A model generated the notes under the pieces. The model was not told where the DNA came from and made no database searches. It saw only the letters and a program-made list of their open reading frames with translations. Source: Selaginella moellendorffii (Eukaryota; Streptophyta; Lycopodiopsida; Selaginellales; Selaginellaceae). Taken from it: a stretch of DNA of 64,000 nt. The translations under genes and the position numbers were made by a program. Below are positions 34,841-45,999 of the stretch, one piece after another. The DNA lies in the NCBI RefSeq assembly GCF_000143415.4, contig NW_003314262.1, positions 5,411,876 through 5,475,875 of the forward strand, written 5' to 3'. How positions within the stretch are numbered: the first letter of the stretch is position 1; every line of letters starts with the position of its first letter.

Positions 34841-36059
34841 TGTTTCGGTGAAAAGGCATGCTTGCTGAGGTGTTTCGTCTTTGGTCTTTTTCTCAAATTT
34901 TGTTGATCAATTGGCTGCTTATCTGTGGCATCTACTTGAAGATGCACAGAGCCGCTGATCAAGATCGTCAGTAGGAAGCTCAGGTGCCCCTTATCGCTGC
35001 TTTTTTTTCAAACATGCACAGCCCTGAAGGGGTTTCTATCTTCGGTTGCTCATCTTCGGCAATTTTTCAGTGATGTGCAGAGCCGCCTCGGCCAAGGAAG
35101 ACATCGACGCATTTAGTGACGCATTTAGTGATACAGATGAATGGGAGTATCTCGAGGATGGAGACGACAAGCCATATGTATGCAAGCTCGAGAATGTCCT
35201 TGCTCACCCCTTGGATGGAGTTTGCGATGAGCAGTTTTTCGATAAGGCAGCTCTGAATCAGCATAGGATCAGAATTCACAACCGTGAAATCGTACATTTT
35301 TGGTATGGTTTTCTTTTCTAATATTGTTTTTTCCAGTTGACAATGCTAAAATCAGGAAATGGAAATGGGAGGAAGACTAAGCAAGAGTCCTCCTCCAAGA
35401 AGTACCAGGTGTAGAATTGTTTTTCCTCAAAAATCATTTGAATTTTTATGCAAATTTTTGTTATGCAAGATTTAGAAGATCAGGTGCAGAATGAAATGCT
35501 GCTGCGCAGACTGGAGAAACAGAAGCTCAAGCTTCTGAACATGAAGTATAGCCACATCAAGGACGAAGAGAGTCGGAAAATAAAAATCCTACAAGATATT
35601 AAAACGTGGAAAAAACACTATGCCGACTTGCTGCTGGTGAATGACAAAAAGAAGCAAGATAGACGATTACGTGCTGCTCAACGTGAGCAGGAACTGGTAA
35701 TTTTTTTGTTGTCTGAAACGTTTTTACTCTGTTTTTTTCTGCAGAGAAAGAGGAAACAGGAAATAAGGAAGATGAGAGAACAGAAGAAGAAAAAGACTAA
35801 GCATGAGCACAGCCACTGTCAGGATAAGGAGGAGAAGCATGCTCCTCAATGCGAGCAGGAAGTGGTAAGTTTCTTATTTTCTGTATCTTTTTTACTCTGT
35901 TTCTTTTGCAGAGAAAGAGGAAACGGGGAGTAAGGAAAGAGCGAGAACAGAAGAAGAAAAAGACTGAGCATTTAGCTCTCGTTATTGTGTAGCACGATGT
36001 AAGGGACTAAATTTTCCATTTTACTTTAGTCACTTAACCACACCTCTGACCACTTGGAG

Positions 36060-36700
36060 GAGTCTCATTGACAACCTCCATAAGTCCAACTCAGGACTTG
36101 GGGGCTTGCTAGCCCCGAGAATGGCATCCATGCCACTCACCCTTAGCACTCGGTCCAAGTGCTCCACGTGTCCGATCCCATGATCGACAACCCAAGGTAT
36201 CACTGACATCTCGGCCCGTTACGCTAAGGCCATGCCCATTCACCTTTGCTGCGCAAATGGTCCAATACCACTTGCATCACCATCCCGTCTCTCCAAGACT
36301 GGGCCATCTGTCTACGAGGGGTCACCCTGGATCCACTCCTTAGCATCCTTAGGATGCCCACAGACCTGGGGAATCGCCTTCCCCAAAGTCCCTTTGTCAG
36401 TTCCTACCAAGTCCCTTTCTGCCCCTGGCCGTGTTTGCCAACACTGCCACTGGATCGAGGCCCACAGGCCCGACCACTAAGTCCCACGGTCCTCTGGGAC
36501 TTCCTCACCACACGACTGTGTCCTTGGTCACTACCCCAGAGGACTGCTCCTCTTCCTTTCCACAGTCTGGGCCTTTGGGACGACATTTCGGAACACCGTG
36601 GCCTTATGCGAGCCACCTGGGTACTCTCCCCACCTATCGCCTTTAGGTGCTCTAGCCATGGGCTTAGAGCGAGGTTCCGTTGAGCCACGCCTGGTATCCA
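36060..36700. repeat. Hairpin array in the LTR
   Basis: Consecutive perfect inverted repeats with small loops. Examples: 36082-36099 (AAGTCC/GGACTT, loop 6), 36101-36116 (GGGGCT/AGCCCC, loop 4), 36122-36135 (TGGCA/TGCCA, loop 4), 36145-36163 (AGCACT/AGTGCT, loop 7), 36367-36385 (TGGGGAA/TTCCCCA, loop 5) and 36479-36502 (AAGTCCCA/TGGGACTT, loop 8). The right LTR carries the same set. Confidence 0.85.
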
Positions 36701-37005
36701 AGTAGGTAGTGCCACCCACACTTGGACTGGGAGCATCGGCCAGTTGATCTCCCGGGGGAACTAGAGCCGGCTCTTGAACACTTCACCAAGCTACCCCGCT
36801 TGTCGGTCCGTATTCACTCTAGTCTTGGACTTCCCAGTGGTCAGTTCATCACCCAACACTGGGTCTGGCCTTCCTGGGCCAAACTGGCCTTTCCTGGCCA
36901 AACTGGCTCCACTGCAGTCCTCCCCCTACTATACTTTTGGAGCTCACCAAACCCCCCAGGGTCTGGGAGACGAACGCTTTGGGCTTTCACCCTCTCAGGC
37001 TCCGG

Positions 37006-37615
37006 ACTCGGACTCGGACTCGGACTCGGACTCGGACTCGGATTCGGACTCGGACTCGGGCTCGGGCTCGGCCTCGGCCTCGGCCTCGGTCTCGGTCTCG
37101 TTCCCGATCTCGGTCTCGGTCTCGGTCTCGGTCCCGGTCTCGGTCTCGACTTCGGACTCCATCTCGGACTCCATTTCGGACTCCATCTCGGACTCCATCT
37201 CGGGTCCATCTCGGGTCCATCTCGGACTCCATCTCGGACTCCATCTCGGGTCCATCTCGGACTCCATCTCGGACTCCATTTCGGGTCCATCTCGGGTCCA
37301 CCTCGGACTCCATCTCGGACTCCATCTCGGACTCCATCTCGGGTCCATCTCGGACTCCACTTCGGACTCCAACTCGGGTCCATCTCGGGTCCACCTCGGA
37401 CTCCATCTCGGACTCCATCTCGGACTCCATCTCGGGTCCATCTCGGACTCCACTTCGGACTCCAACTCGGGTCCATCTCGGGTCCACCTCGGACTCCACT
37501 TCGGACTCCATCTCGGACTCCATCTCGGGTCCATCTCGGACTCCATTTCGGACTCCAACTCGGGTCCATCTCGGACTCCACTTCGGACTCCAACTCGAGT
37601 CCATCTCGGACACTC
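37006..37615. repeat. Minisatellite in the left LTR
   Basis: About 80 bp of CTCGGA hexamers grades into variants (CTCGGG, CTCGGC, CTCGGT), then CGGACTCCATCT 12-mers with CGGGTCCATCT interruptions. The unit is a multiple of three, so several frames on both strands stay open and translate as SDSDSD, RTRTRT, LGLGLG or SPRWSP repeats; these are not taken as proteins. The right LTR has a shorter version at 42888-43456. Confidence 0.9.
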
Positions 37616-38039
37616 CCACGTGTCATGTGTTGGTCCTTTTGGGTCCCTTTTTGGAGCCTCGCCTTTTGCTCGCTTCGTGCTCGTTCCTTGAGCACTTCGT
37701 TGGGAGTTCCACTCCCGCTCTTGACTTTTCAAGTCGGAGCTTTTGGTCCAAATGTGTTACGCTCGTTTGGCTCTCGCTTCGGCCACTACCATGTGGCGCC
37801 CTTCCGGCTCCACTTTGGGGCCTAGGGATTTTGTGTCTCACAACTCCACCACCCATAGACGAAGTTCGATGTCCTCATCGAACGGTAAACCCTTTTATAA
37901 AGTAACACTCGCAGGTATTACCATTCCCATCCTTGGCACCCGGCCAATATTTGTCTATGGTTTTACCCCGAAGGCTCACCATGCCTTGTCCATCCTCTAA
38001 GGAAGATAGTCTCTCCAACTTAGAAACTGGTTGGACCAC

Positions 38040-41000
38040 TTGGGGTGGTTCTTTCCGTTTATTGGTTTAGTTCTCGCTAAACCCGTTAGAGGCACCCTCT
38101 CTAACTCAATTCCACTACTCATTCTTGAGTAGTCACAGATTCCATTGATCTACCTTTGCACTTTGGAACGTTTACTTTTGACTTCTCGAAGTCAATTTTC
38201 TAGGTGTCTCCGACACCTTGCCTTGCACATTTTGTGCAACTCCACTTCCCCTCCTAGGAAGTTCTCTACTCGAGGGCACCCTCATCCTTTTTTCTATTTT
38301 TGTGCCACCATTGGCATTACGTTCCATTTATCATTATTTGTGCTAGGGCTGTCCACGGCCCTATCTTTTGGCTACTTAGTTGCTCCCTCACTTGGAGCCT
38401 TTCCTTCACCAAATTGGAGCACTTGGGAATCCATCCTTGGAAGTCCACTTCTTTTTCCGCAATCCGTTAGCATCAACCGCCTTAGTGTTCCTTGGCTAAC
38501 TTTGCCACTTGGATTCTTTCCAATGGATTCCACGGCCCTATCTTGGGCACTCATCTTTTGCTCCTATCCTTGGATTGTTGCACCAAGCAACATAGGATCG
38601 CTACCTCCATTTTTGAGGTTTCCTTTCGGTTCCATAGCAAAGACTCTTCTTTGCCAAGTCCGGAGGATGTTCACCCCTAGTATGTCTCTTTAGCATCTTC
38701 TGCTATGGGCTCTATCCATGGCCCAACTTCGTGACCCTCCCATGGGTCTTTTATAGAGACTACTTTCCTCGGACTCACTATGCCATCGCACGGACATAGT
38801 TTATTTCCCTTAGGTGCTCTTCCCACTTGGTTATCACGACCAAGCCACACCACCTTAAACAGTTCAATTTCAACATTTTGAACCAGGAACTTCATTCCTT
38901 AGCCAACCAAGGACCTTGTCCTTTTCTGGCCATAAGATCACCTAGTGATCTCACCTTGGCACCTTAACAGAGTTGCCAAGAGGTACTTGGTCTTCTAGAC
39001 CTCCAAGTTGTTGACTATAACCCCGGGGGCATCCCCCACACTTGGCGGTGCACCCAAGCTAGCCCTTACGGCCAAGGGTCCATAGCAACTAAGATTAGGT
39101 GTCCCCATCTCACTCACCACGACCTTGGTGCCACTTGCACCAAAGTGTTCAAGTTAGATATGCTGAGCTTTCACACTAAGCAATCTAACCGTGCATCACG
39201 ACTCCGAGGCATCCCTCGCTTGGCGGTGTGCCCAAACCAGTCTCCCCACTGAGAGTCCATGACCACCGAAATATGAGTGTCCTCATATTCCAAACCATCA
39301 CCACGCCCTAGTGATTTGGGACTCGAACCCAAGCACTAGAGGGTCGGGACTCGAACCCAACCTCCGTATATGCATCTACGGACGGCATCACCCAGGATGC
39401 CTGGCGTGACTCCCCACGCCGGTGCACCAACCTATTTTTAAAGCGCGCTACAGATCACAGCTTAGGAACCTAGTTCCTCCACACTGCCAAGTCCTCTCAC
39501 TTGACATGTCTGTGATCATGCATGGACTCCTCCATGCTCGGCCCCATGGCCCACCCTTTTTGAAGTTATCACCTTCAACTAGGGTATTTGTTCCCCCGAC
39601 GTGCCAATCTCGCTTGGCAAGTCCTCCGTCCACTGTAACATGGTTCCTGCATAAGCGTGAAAGTCCTTGACCATTGACTTTCGTTCAAAGCCCTCTCTTT
39701 GAACACTCGGGAACTACTTCCCTAACCTTGATAGCCTTGCCTCATGGCAAGCTTCAAGACCACGCTTCTGCTGCGCCACTCTGATTTCACGCGTTCCATG
39801 AACCATTTACACTTGGCCTTTCTAGGTACTAAGCAACCTAGAATCGTCTTTGGGAACCTTGAAGGAACTCTGTCCCTCAGCTTGTTAAGGCCTCCCTTTT
39901 TGCAAGCCTTCCAAATGCCACATAGTCTAACATGGACAATTCCATATTTTAGACTCTCCATGGCATCACGGTTGCTAGCGGCAACACCCTTGAGCCCCCA
40001 CTTGATTCTCCACTCCCAGCTGGCATAACCAACCTTGGTTATGCCCTGATTCTTATGGTTCGGTTCTATCCCCTTACTTCTTGCTTTTTGGCTTCACACC
40101 TTTCCTTTGGTCATTCTCCTCCAGACCAGGAGGATAGCTTTGCACTTTCTATCACGCTTTAGCAAGTATTCTTAGGGATGAACCTACCCAATAGCCTAGG
40201 GAGTGGTTCCTCAATCCGGGTATGCTCACCTTATAATCCCACACACTAGGATTACATTGTTGCTTATGGGCCTTTACATGCCCATCACTAGCCTTGCCAA
40301 AATTCCATTTTTGGCTTTGTCCAACTTGGGTAGACAGTCCTCTCCTGTCTCCGCAACCTTGGACATTTGGATAGCACCTTCTATCCATCATTCGCTAGGG
40401 ACTTAGTCCCTTGGGCTTTATCTATTGCCCTCGCGACATCAAACACCACCTTCTGGTGTTCTAGAGTGTTCGGGTGTCCCAATGATGGCTTTCTTAACAA
40501 TGAGTATTTCCTTTTATGACATTGACTTACTATATCGCAACATAAGCAACTTATCCCCCGTAAGGGTATATCCGACTTCCCTATACTAGAAGTCTTGGGT
40601 AGCTACCTTCTACCCGTTTAACCAGTTATTTTGCACCTCTTGTTTAGTTGCCTCATAGTTGTCAAGTCCTACAACTCATTGCTTGGTGCTTTCACACCTC
40701 CATCACTATCTGGGTCACCACACTCCAACTGCATGCTCTGCAGCTTAGGCTATGCCATTCCCATTTCCATTGGGATTCCTTTGGCAAGGGGTTCTCATGA
40801 ACCCACCAACATAGCCTCAAGGTATCACACCTTGACACATTTGGTGTCTCCACACCATCGGCTCCACGAGCCTACCTCTATGACACTTTCCCTTCGTATC
40901 TAAGTCTTTGCCAAGACCAACACCGCCCTTTCTCATGCCAACCATCTGTTAGCATTGCACCATAGAGGTCACACACAACTTTGTGTCAAAGTTGTTTTCT

Positions 41001-41878
41001 TCTAGGAACACCTTTCCCATAACTTTAGCATTGCATATTTTGCCATCGATGAGATACCCTCTGTTCTCATCCTTGGATCCTATGATCCCCCCCCATCCTT
41101 TGTGGGGTACAACACACCTCAGTCCAAATGCTTCCATCGGTCCTTTTAGGACCATCCGTTGACTCTGCTTGAGTCATCCAGCAGTTTTGGACTTGGTTAA
41201 TCCACAGACCCGTAAGGTCCTACTTGTGAGGCACTAGCTCACTGGAATACACTTCTTGCATTCCTGTCCTACTCAAAAGGACTATTTTCACAAGTGTTAC
41301 TCCGACACTTGATTTTGTTCTTTGGGGGCAACCTTTGCCCCTTAGGACTACTAGTCCATGTGATGAGAACACCAACTCATCCACTTAATACACCCCCAAC
41401 TCCTTGGGTTGTTCCAGCATTTATTAGAGGTAGCCCCGGCTACCTTTTCAAAGACTTGAGTCCTCTTCCGTATTTGACCTCCCACGGTCATTACTTCTGG
41501 TCTCGCTTTCATGAGCACCAACCTCAACTATGTGAGGATAATCTTGTGACTCCTTCATTGTTTTGGAGTCTCTATCTTTCCCGTGATCCCAACTTTAGTC
41601 GATTTGCTAAGACAAATGCTCATCCGGATCACATCCTCAACTCAATGAGGAAAACCTTGCACTGTTCCCAAGATCCCAAAGTCGTTCCATTATTGGCCCT
41701 TTTCTATCCACCACCTCGTCTACAAGTTCACACATGAACTGTAATGGAGAGCCATGTCTTCCCGACTTGCTACTCCTCAAGGATAGGCCCACTCCTCGGA
41801 CCTTCCGATGCCAACACTAGTGGTGATATACTTGAGCACCAATAAAAGTCGGACTAAGGAACAGCTCCGATACCAAAT
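38040..41878. repeat. Hairpin array filling the retrotransposon interior
   Basis: Seven perfect hairpins lie in 199 nt: 38064-38083 (GGTTTAG/CTAAACC), 38085-38105 (GTTAGAG/CTCTAAC), 38114-38133 (ACTACTCA/TGAGTAGT), 38178-38195 (TTGACTT/AAGTCAA), 38202-38218 (AGGTGTC/GACACCT), 38223-38239 (TTGCACA/TGTGCAA) and 38244-38262 (ACTTCC/GGAAGT). The pattern continues: 39683-39704 (GTTCAAAG/CTTTGAAC), 39736-39751 (CTTGCC/GGCAAG), 39820-39843 (TTCTAGGT/ACCTAGAA), 40022-40045 (GGCATAACC/GGTTATGCC), 40266-40285 (ATGGGC/GCCCAT), 40332-40350 (AGACAG/CTGTCT), 40368-40387 (TGGATAG/CTATCCA) and 40442-40460 (AACACCA/TGGTGTT). Stems 5-9 bp, loops 3-8 nt, each with a different sequence. Confidence 0.88.
41864..41875 (-). 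other. Primer binding site of the retrotransposon
   Basis: The minus strand reads TGGTATCGGAGC, 3 nt inside the right LTR. The usual plant tRNA-Met(i) site is TGGTATCAGAGC, so there is one mismatch. Confidence 0.75.
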
Positions 41879-43688
41879 TGTAAGGGACTAAATTTTCCAT
41901 TTTACTTTAGTCACTTAACCACACCTCTGACCACTTGGAGGAGTCTCATTGACAACCTCCATAAGTCCAACTCAGGACTTAGGGGCTTGCTAGCCCCGAG
42001 AATGGCATCCATGCCACTCACCCTTAGCACTCGGTCCAAGTGCTCCACGTGTCCGATCCCATGATCGACAACCCAAGGTATCACTGACATCTCGGCCCGT
42101 TACGCTAAGGCCATGCCCATTCACCTTTGCTGCGCAAATGGTCCAATACCACTTGCATCACCATCCCGTCTCTCCAAGACTGGGCCATCTGTCTACGAGG
42201 GGTCACCCTGGATCCACTCCTTAGCATCCTTAGGATGCCCACAGACCTGGGGAATCGCCTTCCCCAAAGTCCCTTTGTCAGTTCCTACCAAGTCCCTTTC
42301 TGCCCCTGGCCGTATTTGCCAACACTGCCACTGGATCGAGGCCCACAGGCCCGACCACTAAGTCCCACGGTCCTCTGGGACTTCCTCACCACACGACTGT
42401 GTCCTTGGTCACTACCCCAGAGGACTGCTCCTCTTCCTTTCCACAGTCTGGGCCTTTGGGACGACATTTCGGAACACCGTGGCCTTACGCGAGCCACCTG
42501 GGTACTCTCCCCACCTATCGCCTTTAGGTGCTCTAGCCATGGGCTTAGAGCGAGGTTCCGTTGAGCCACGCCTGGTATCCAAGTAGGTAGTGCCACCCAC
42601 ACTTGGACTGGGAGCATCGGCCAGTCGATCTCCCGGGGGAACTAGAGCCGGCTCTTGAACACTTCACCAAGCTACCCCGCTTGTCGGTCCGTATTCACTC
42701 TAGTCTTGGACTTCCCAGTGGTCAGTTCATCACCCAACACTGGGTCTGGCCTTCCTGGGCCAAACTGGCCTTTCCTGGCCAAACTGGCTCCACTGCAGTC
42801 CTCCCCCTACTATACTTTTGGAGCTCACCAAACCCCCCAGGGTCTGGGAGACGAACGCTTTGGGCTTTCACCCTCTCAGGCTCCGGACTCGGACTCGGAC
42901 TCGGACTCGGACTCGGACTCGGATTCGGACTCGGACTCGGGCTCGGGCTCGGCCTCGGCCTCGGCCTCGGTCTCGGTCTCGTTCCCGATCTCGGTCTCGG
43001 TCTCGGTCTCGGTCCCGGTCTCGGTCTCGACTTCGGACTCCATCTCGGACTCCATTTCGGACTCCATCTCGGACTCCATCTCGGGTCCATCTCGGGTCCA
43101 TCTCGGACTCCATCTCGGACTCCATCTCGGGTCCATCTCGGACTCCATCTCGGACTCCATTTCGGGTCCATCTCGGGTCCACCTCGGACTCCATCTCGGA
43201 CTCCATCTCGGACTCCATCTCGGGTCCATCTCGGACTCCACTTCGGACTCCAACTCGGGTCCATCTCGGACTCCATCTCGGGTCCATCTCGGACTCCACT
43301 TCGGACTCCAACTCGGGTCCATCTCGGGTCCACCTCGGACTCCACTTCGGACTCCATCTCGGACTCCATCTCGGGTCCATCTCGGACTCCATTTCGGACT
43401 CCAACTCGGGTCCATCTCGGACTCCACTTCGGACTCCAACTCGAGTCCATCTCGGACACTCCCACGTGTCATGTGTTGGTCCTTTTGGGTCCCTTTTTGG
43501 AGCCTCGCCTTTTGCTCGCTTCGTGCTCGTTCCTTGAGCACTTCGTTGGGAGTTCCACTCCCGCTCTTGACTTTTCAAGTCGGAGCTTTTGGTCCAAACG
43601 TGTTACGCTCGTTTGGCTCTCGCTTCGGCCACTACCATGTGGCGCCCTTCCGGCTCCACTTTGGGGCCTAGGGATTTTGTGTCTTACA
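41879..43688 (-). repeat. LTR, right copy (5' LTR in element orientation)
   Basis: 1810 bp, about 35 bp shorter than the left LTR through loss of units in the CGGACTCCATCT array (about 42888-43456). Otherwise nearly identical, for instance CCGTATTTGCC against CCGTGTTTGCC and TTACGCGAG against TTATGCGAG. Confidence 0.9.
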
Positions 43689-45999
43689 CACGAGCATGAA
43701 GAAAGAGAAAGAGAAACTCTGGTGAAGGAAGAAAGCCAAGAACAAACTCGCGTGGATGAAAATGTGGACAAAGAAAAGGTACAGTTTTATGTTTATTTAG
43801 TTACTCGTCTTTGGAGAAGCTAAAGACTAATTACTATTTTCAGAGAGAGGTGCAGGAAGGGAAGGATGGGGAAGACGAACAGGAGGGAATAAGGAAGGAG
43901 CAAGAACAAAAGAAGAAAAATACTGAGGATTTAGCTCTCGTTATTGTGCAGCACGAGCATGAAGAAAGAGAAAGAGAAACTCTGGTGGAGGAAGAAAGCC
44001 AAGAACAGCAAGAACGAACTCGCGTGGATGAAAATGCGGACAAAGAAAAAGTAAGGGTTTATGCTTATTAGTTATTAGTCTTTGAACAAGAAAAAGACTA
44101 ACTAATATTTCAGAGAGAGGTGCAGGAAGGGAAGGATGAGGAGGACAAACAAGACAATGAAAAAGAGAAGGACGACAAACGAGATGATGGGGATGACGTT
44201 GAAGAGGATGAAGATGTGCAAGACGCGGAGCTTCAAACAGGTAATCTTAACCAGAAGAGAATTTGCCAATTTTATTTTATATATGAGATTTTTTGCAGCG
44301 ATAAAGGGCTGCTCATCATAAATACTGATTTGCAGTCCCTGAATGCCGATGGAATGATAAATGACATGGTTATAAACTTCTTCATCCTGTAAGATATTTA
44401 ATTATTTCTTTTTTATTTTAACACATTTTTCAAGAAACCTGAATCTAAAACAAGGTCAACATATCTTCAATAGCTTCTTCTATTCATATTTGTGTCAAAA
44501 AGTAAGAGTTTGAAATTTGAAATTTGAAGTTTTATGTATTTTTTCTTTAATTTTCAGGAGTACGAAAAAATAAGGAAATGGAAGAACCATCTGAATATTT
44601 TTGAGAAAAAGTGTCTATTATTGCCCGTTTTCAAAGCGTAAGTTTCTTTCTTTTGTTTTTATTCTTTGGCCTTCTAACTTACTATAAACCATTTATTAGA
44701 GCCCACTGGAGTTTGGTCATCATTTCTCTTAGGGCCGACCAAACATCAATCTTTCACCTAGATTCCATGCATCCCATTGGACACGACAGTAGCGAAATCT
44801 TCAAGACTATCAGGGAGTACCTGGAAAGTGAGTGGAGATACTATAATGGTGGAAAGCCCATGATCAAAATCGGCATAAAGAAACTGAAGGTTTGTTTTAC
44901 GTTGGTCTTAGTTTATTATTTGACCTTGTTCGAATTTCTAAGTTCCGCACTAGAGCAATGTTGTGGACTGTGGAGTCTACATGATGCACTTCATGGAGAC
45001 ATTCATACAGAAATCTCCTGACAATCTTATGATGGAGTTTGTAGATAAAATGGTATGTTGATAAGAAAATATTTGTATTAGTCTCTGAATTTGGGTGTTT
45101 TGTAGCTTTTCTCCAACAAAATCATCCTTAGACGCCGGATACGATATGAAATTCTAAAAGCTGTTGCAAGTTCTGCCAATAAGCCCAAGAAGGTGCTTAA
45201 AGTGTATAGAAGATACAAACACTAGTTCTTGGTATCTATGATGCTAACAAAAACTCAGAAAAACTAAATTGACAAATCATTTAGTTTTATTTTAAGTTTG
45301 TTACTCATCTTTGAACATGCTAACAACTAAAATATTTGCAAGGAGATGTGCAAGACGACGGAATAAGAAATGATGAGGGAGAAGACTAGGAACAGCAAGC
45401 AAAAGCTCGCATGCAGCAGGATGAAAATGCGAAGGACAAAGAAAAGGTATAGATTTATATTATAGTTACTCGTCTTCGGACAAGCTAAAGACTAACCACT
45501 ATTTGCAGAGAGATGACACAATAAGGAATGATGAGGAGGAGAAGCAACAACGATGTGACCAGGAAGTGGTAGTTTTCTTATGGTGTAAACTATTTCTTGT
45601 TTTTAACTCTCTGTATTGTGCATCACGAGCATGAAGAAAGAGAAAGAGAAACTCTGGTGGAGGGAGAGAGCCAAGAACAACAAGAAAGAGCTCGCGTGGA
45701 TGAAAATGCAGACAAAGAAAAGGTAAAGTTTTATGTTTATTTAGTTACTCGTCTTCAGACAAGGTAAAGACTAGCCAATATTTTCAGAGAAACAACGGAA
45801 TAAAGAACGATGAGGAGGAGCGACAACGATGTGAGCAGGAAGTGGTAATTTTCTTATTGCATAAACTAGTTCTTGTTCTTATCTCTCTGTATTGTGCAGC
45901 ACAAGCATGAAGAAAGAGAAAGAGATACTCTAGTGGAGGGAGAAAGCCAAGAACAGCAAGAAAGAATTCGTGTGGATGGAAATGCAGACAACGAAAAGG
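43689..45999 (+). repeat. Repeated 33-codon coiled-coil exon with its flanking intron
   Basis: The same exon, HEHEERERETLVEEESQEQQ then ERTRVDENADKEK, occurs at 43689-43778 (90 nt, missing three codons), 43952-44050, 45624-45722 and 45901-45999 (each 99 nt), with a decayed copy near 45395-45448. Each is followed by a GTAA/GTAC donor, a 55-70-bp intron containing GTTACTCGTCTT and CTAAAGACTA, and an acceptor leading into a REVQEGKDE-type exon. Length is a multiple of three and phase is conserved, so copy number can change without a frameshift. Two more copies are in copy B near 51298-51397 and 51581-51680 on the other strand. Confidence 0.8.
44310..45225 (+). pseudogene. Ulp1-type SUMO-protease-like domain with stop at the oxyanion Gln
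   Basis: C48-like cysteine protease domain in four short exons: INTDLQSLNADGMINDMVINFFIL; EYEKIRKWKNHLNIFEKK; AHWSLVIISLRADQT with HLDSMHPIGHDSSE; NVVDCGVYMMHFMETFIQKSP; and a final LFSNKIILRRRIRYEILKAV ending TAG at 45223. The triad is visible: His codon 44704-44706, Asp codon 44761-44763, Cys codon 44969-44971. The codon six residues before the Cys, which should be Gln, is TAG (44951-44953). The homologous fragment at 50154-50156 still has CAA. Translation would stop before the nucleophile. Confidence 0.72.

Larger units (their letters stand above)
35998..37842 (-). repeat. LTR, left copy (3' LTR in element orientation)
   Basis: 1845 bp. Its first kilobase is a chain of short hairpins; from about 37006 to 37615 it is a tandem array of CTCGGA and CGGACTCCATCT units. 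The terminal TG..CA dinucleotides are intact. Confidence 0.9.
35998..43688 (-). mobile_element. Non-autonomous LTR retrotransposon (LARD-like), interior without coding capacity
   Basis: Two long direct repeats (35998-37842 and 41879-43688) begin TGTAAG and end CTCACA or CTTACA, flanked by the 5-bp target duplication CACGA (35993-35997 and 43689-43693). On the minus strand the motif TGGTATCGGAGC (41864-41875) follows the right LTR by 3 nt and matches the usual plant initiator-tRNA-Met primer site apart from one base, so the element is transcribed right to left. A purine-rich GGGTGGTGGAGT at 37843-37854 fits the polypurine tract. The 4.0-kb interior has no gag, protease, reverse transcriptase or integrase frame on either strand, so it must depend on enzymes from elsewhere. 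I see only about six base differences between the LTRs outside their tandem-repeat zone, so insertion is recent. Confidence 0.9.

Noticed and set aside
34591-34851. 86-codon + frame upstream of copy A
   Set aside because: AT-rich surroundings, no recognisable domain, no splice evidence.
37006-37615. CRISPR-like regular repeats
   Set aside because: Repeats are contiguous hexamers and 12-mers without unique spacers, in plant nuclear DNA.
36722-37905. Several 240-400-codon open frames on both strands of each LTR (Ser-Asp, Arg-Thr, Gly-Leu, Trp-Ser-Pro repeats)
   Set aside because: They result from 6- and 12-bp tandem repeats that lack stops in many frames; they exist on both strands at once and lie inside LTRs.
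37843-41878. Possible gag-pol in the retrotransposon interior
   Set aside because: No frame above about 150 codons on either strand and no aspartic protease, reverse transcriptase or integrase motif.
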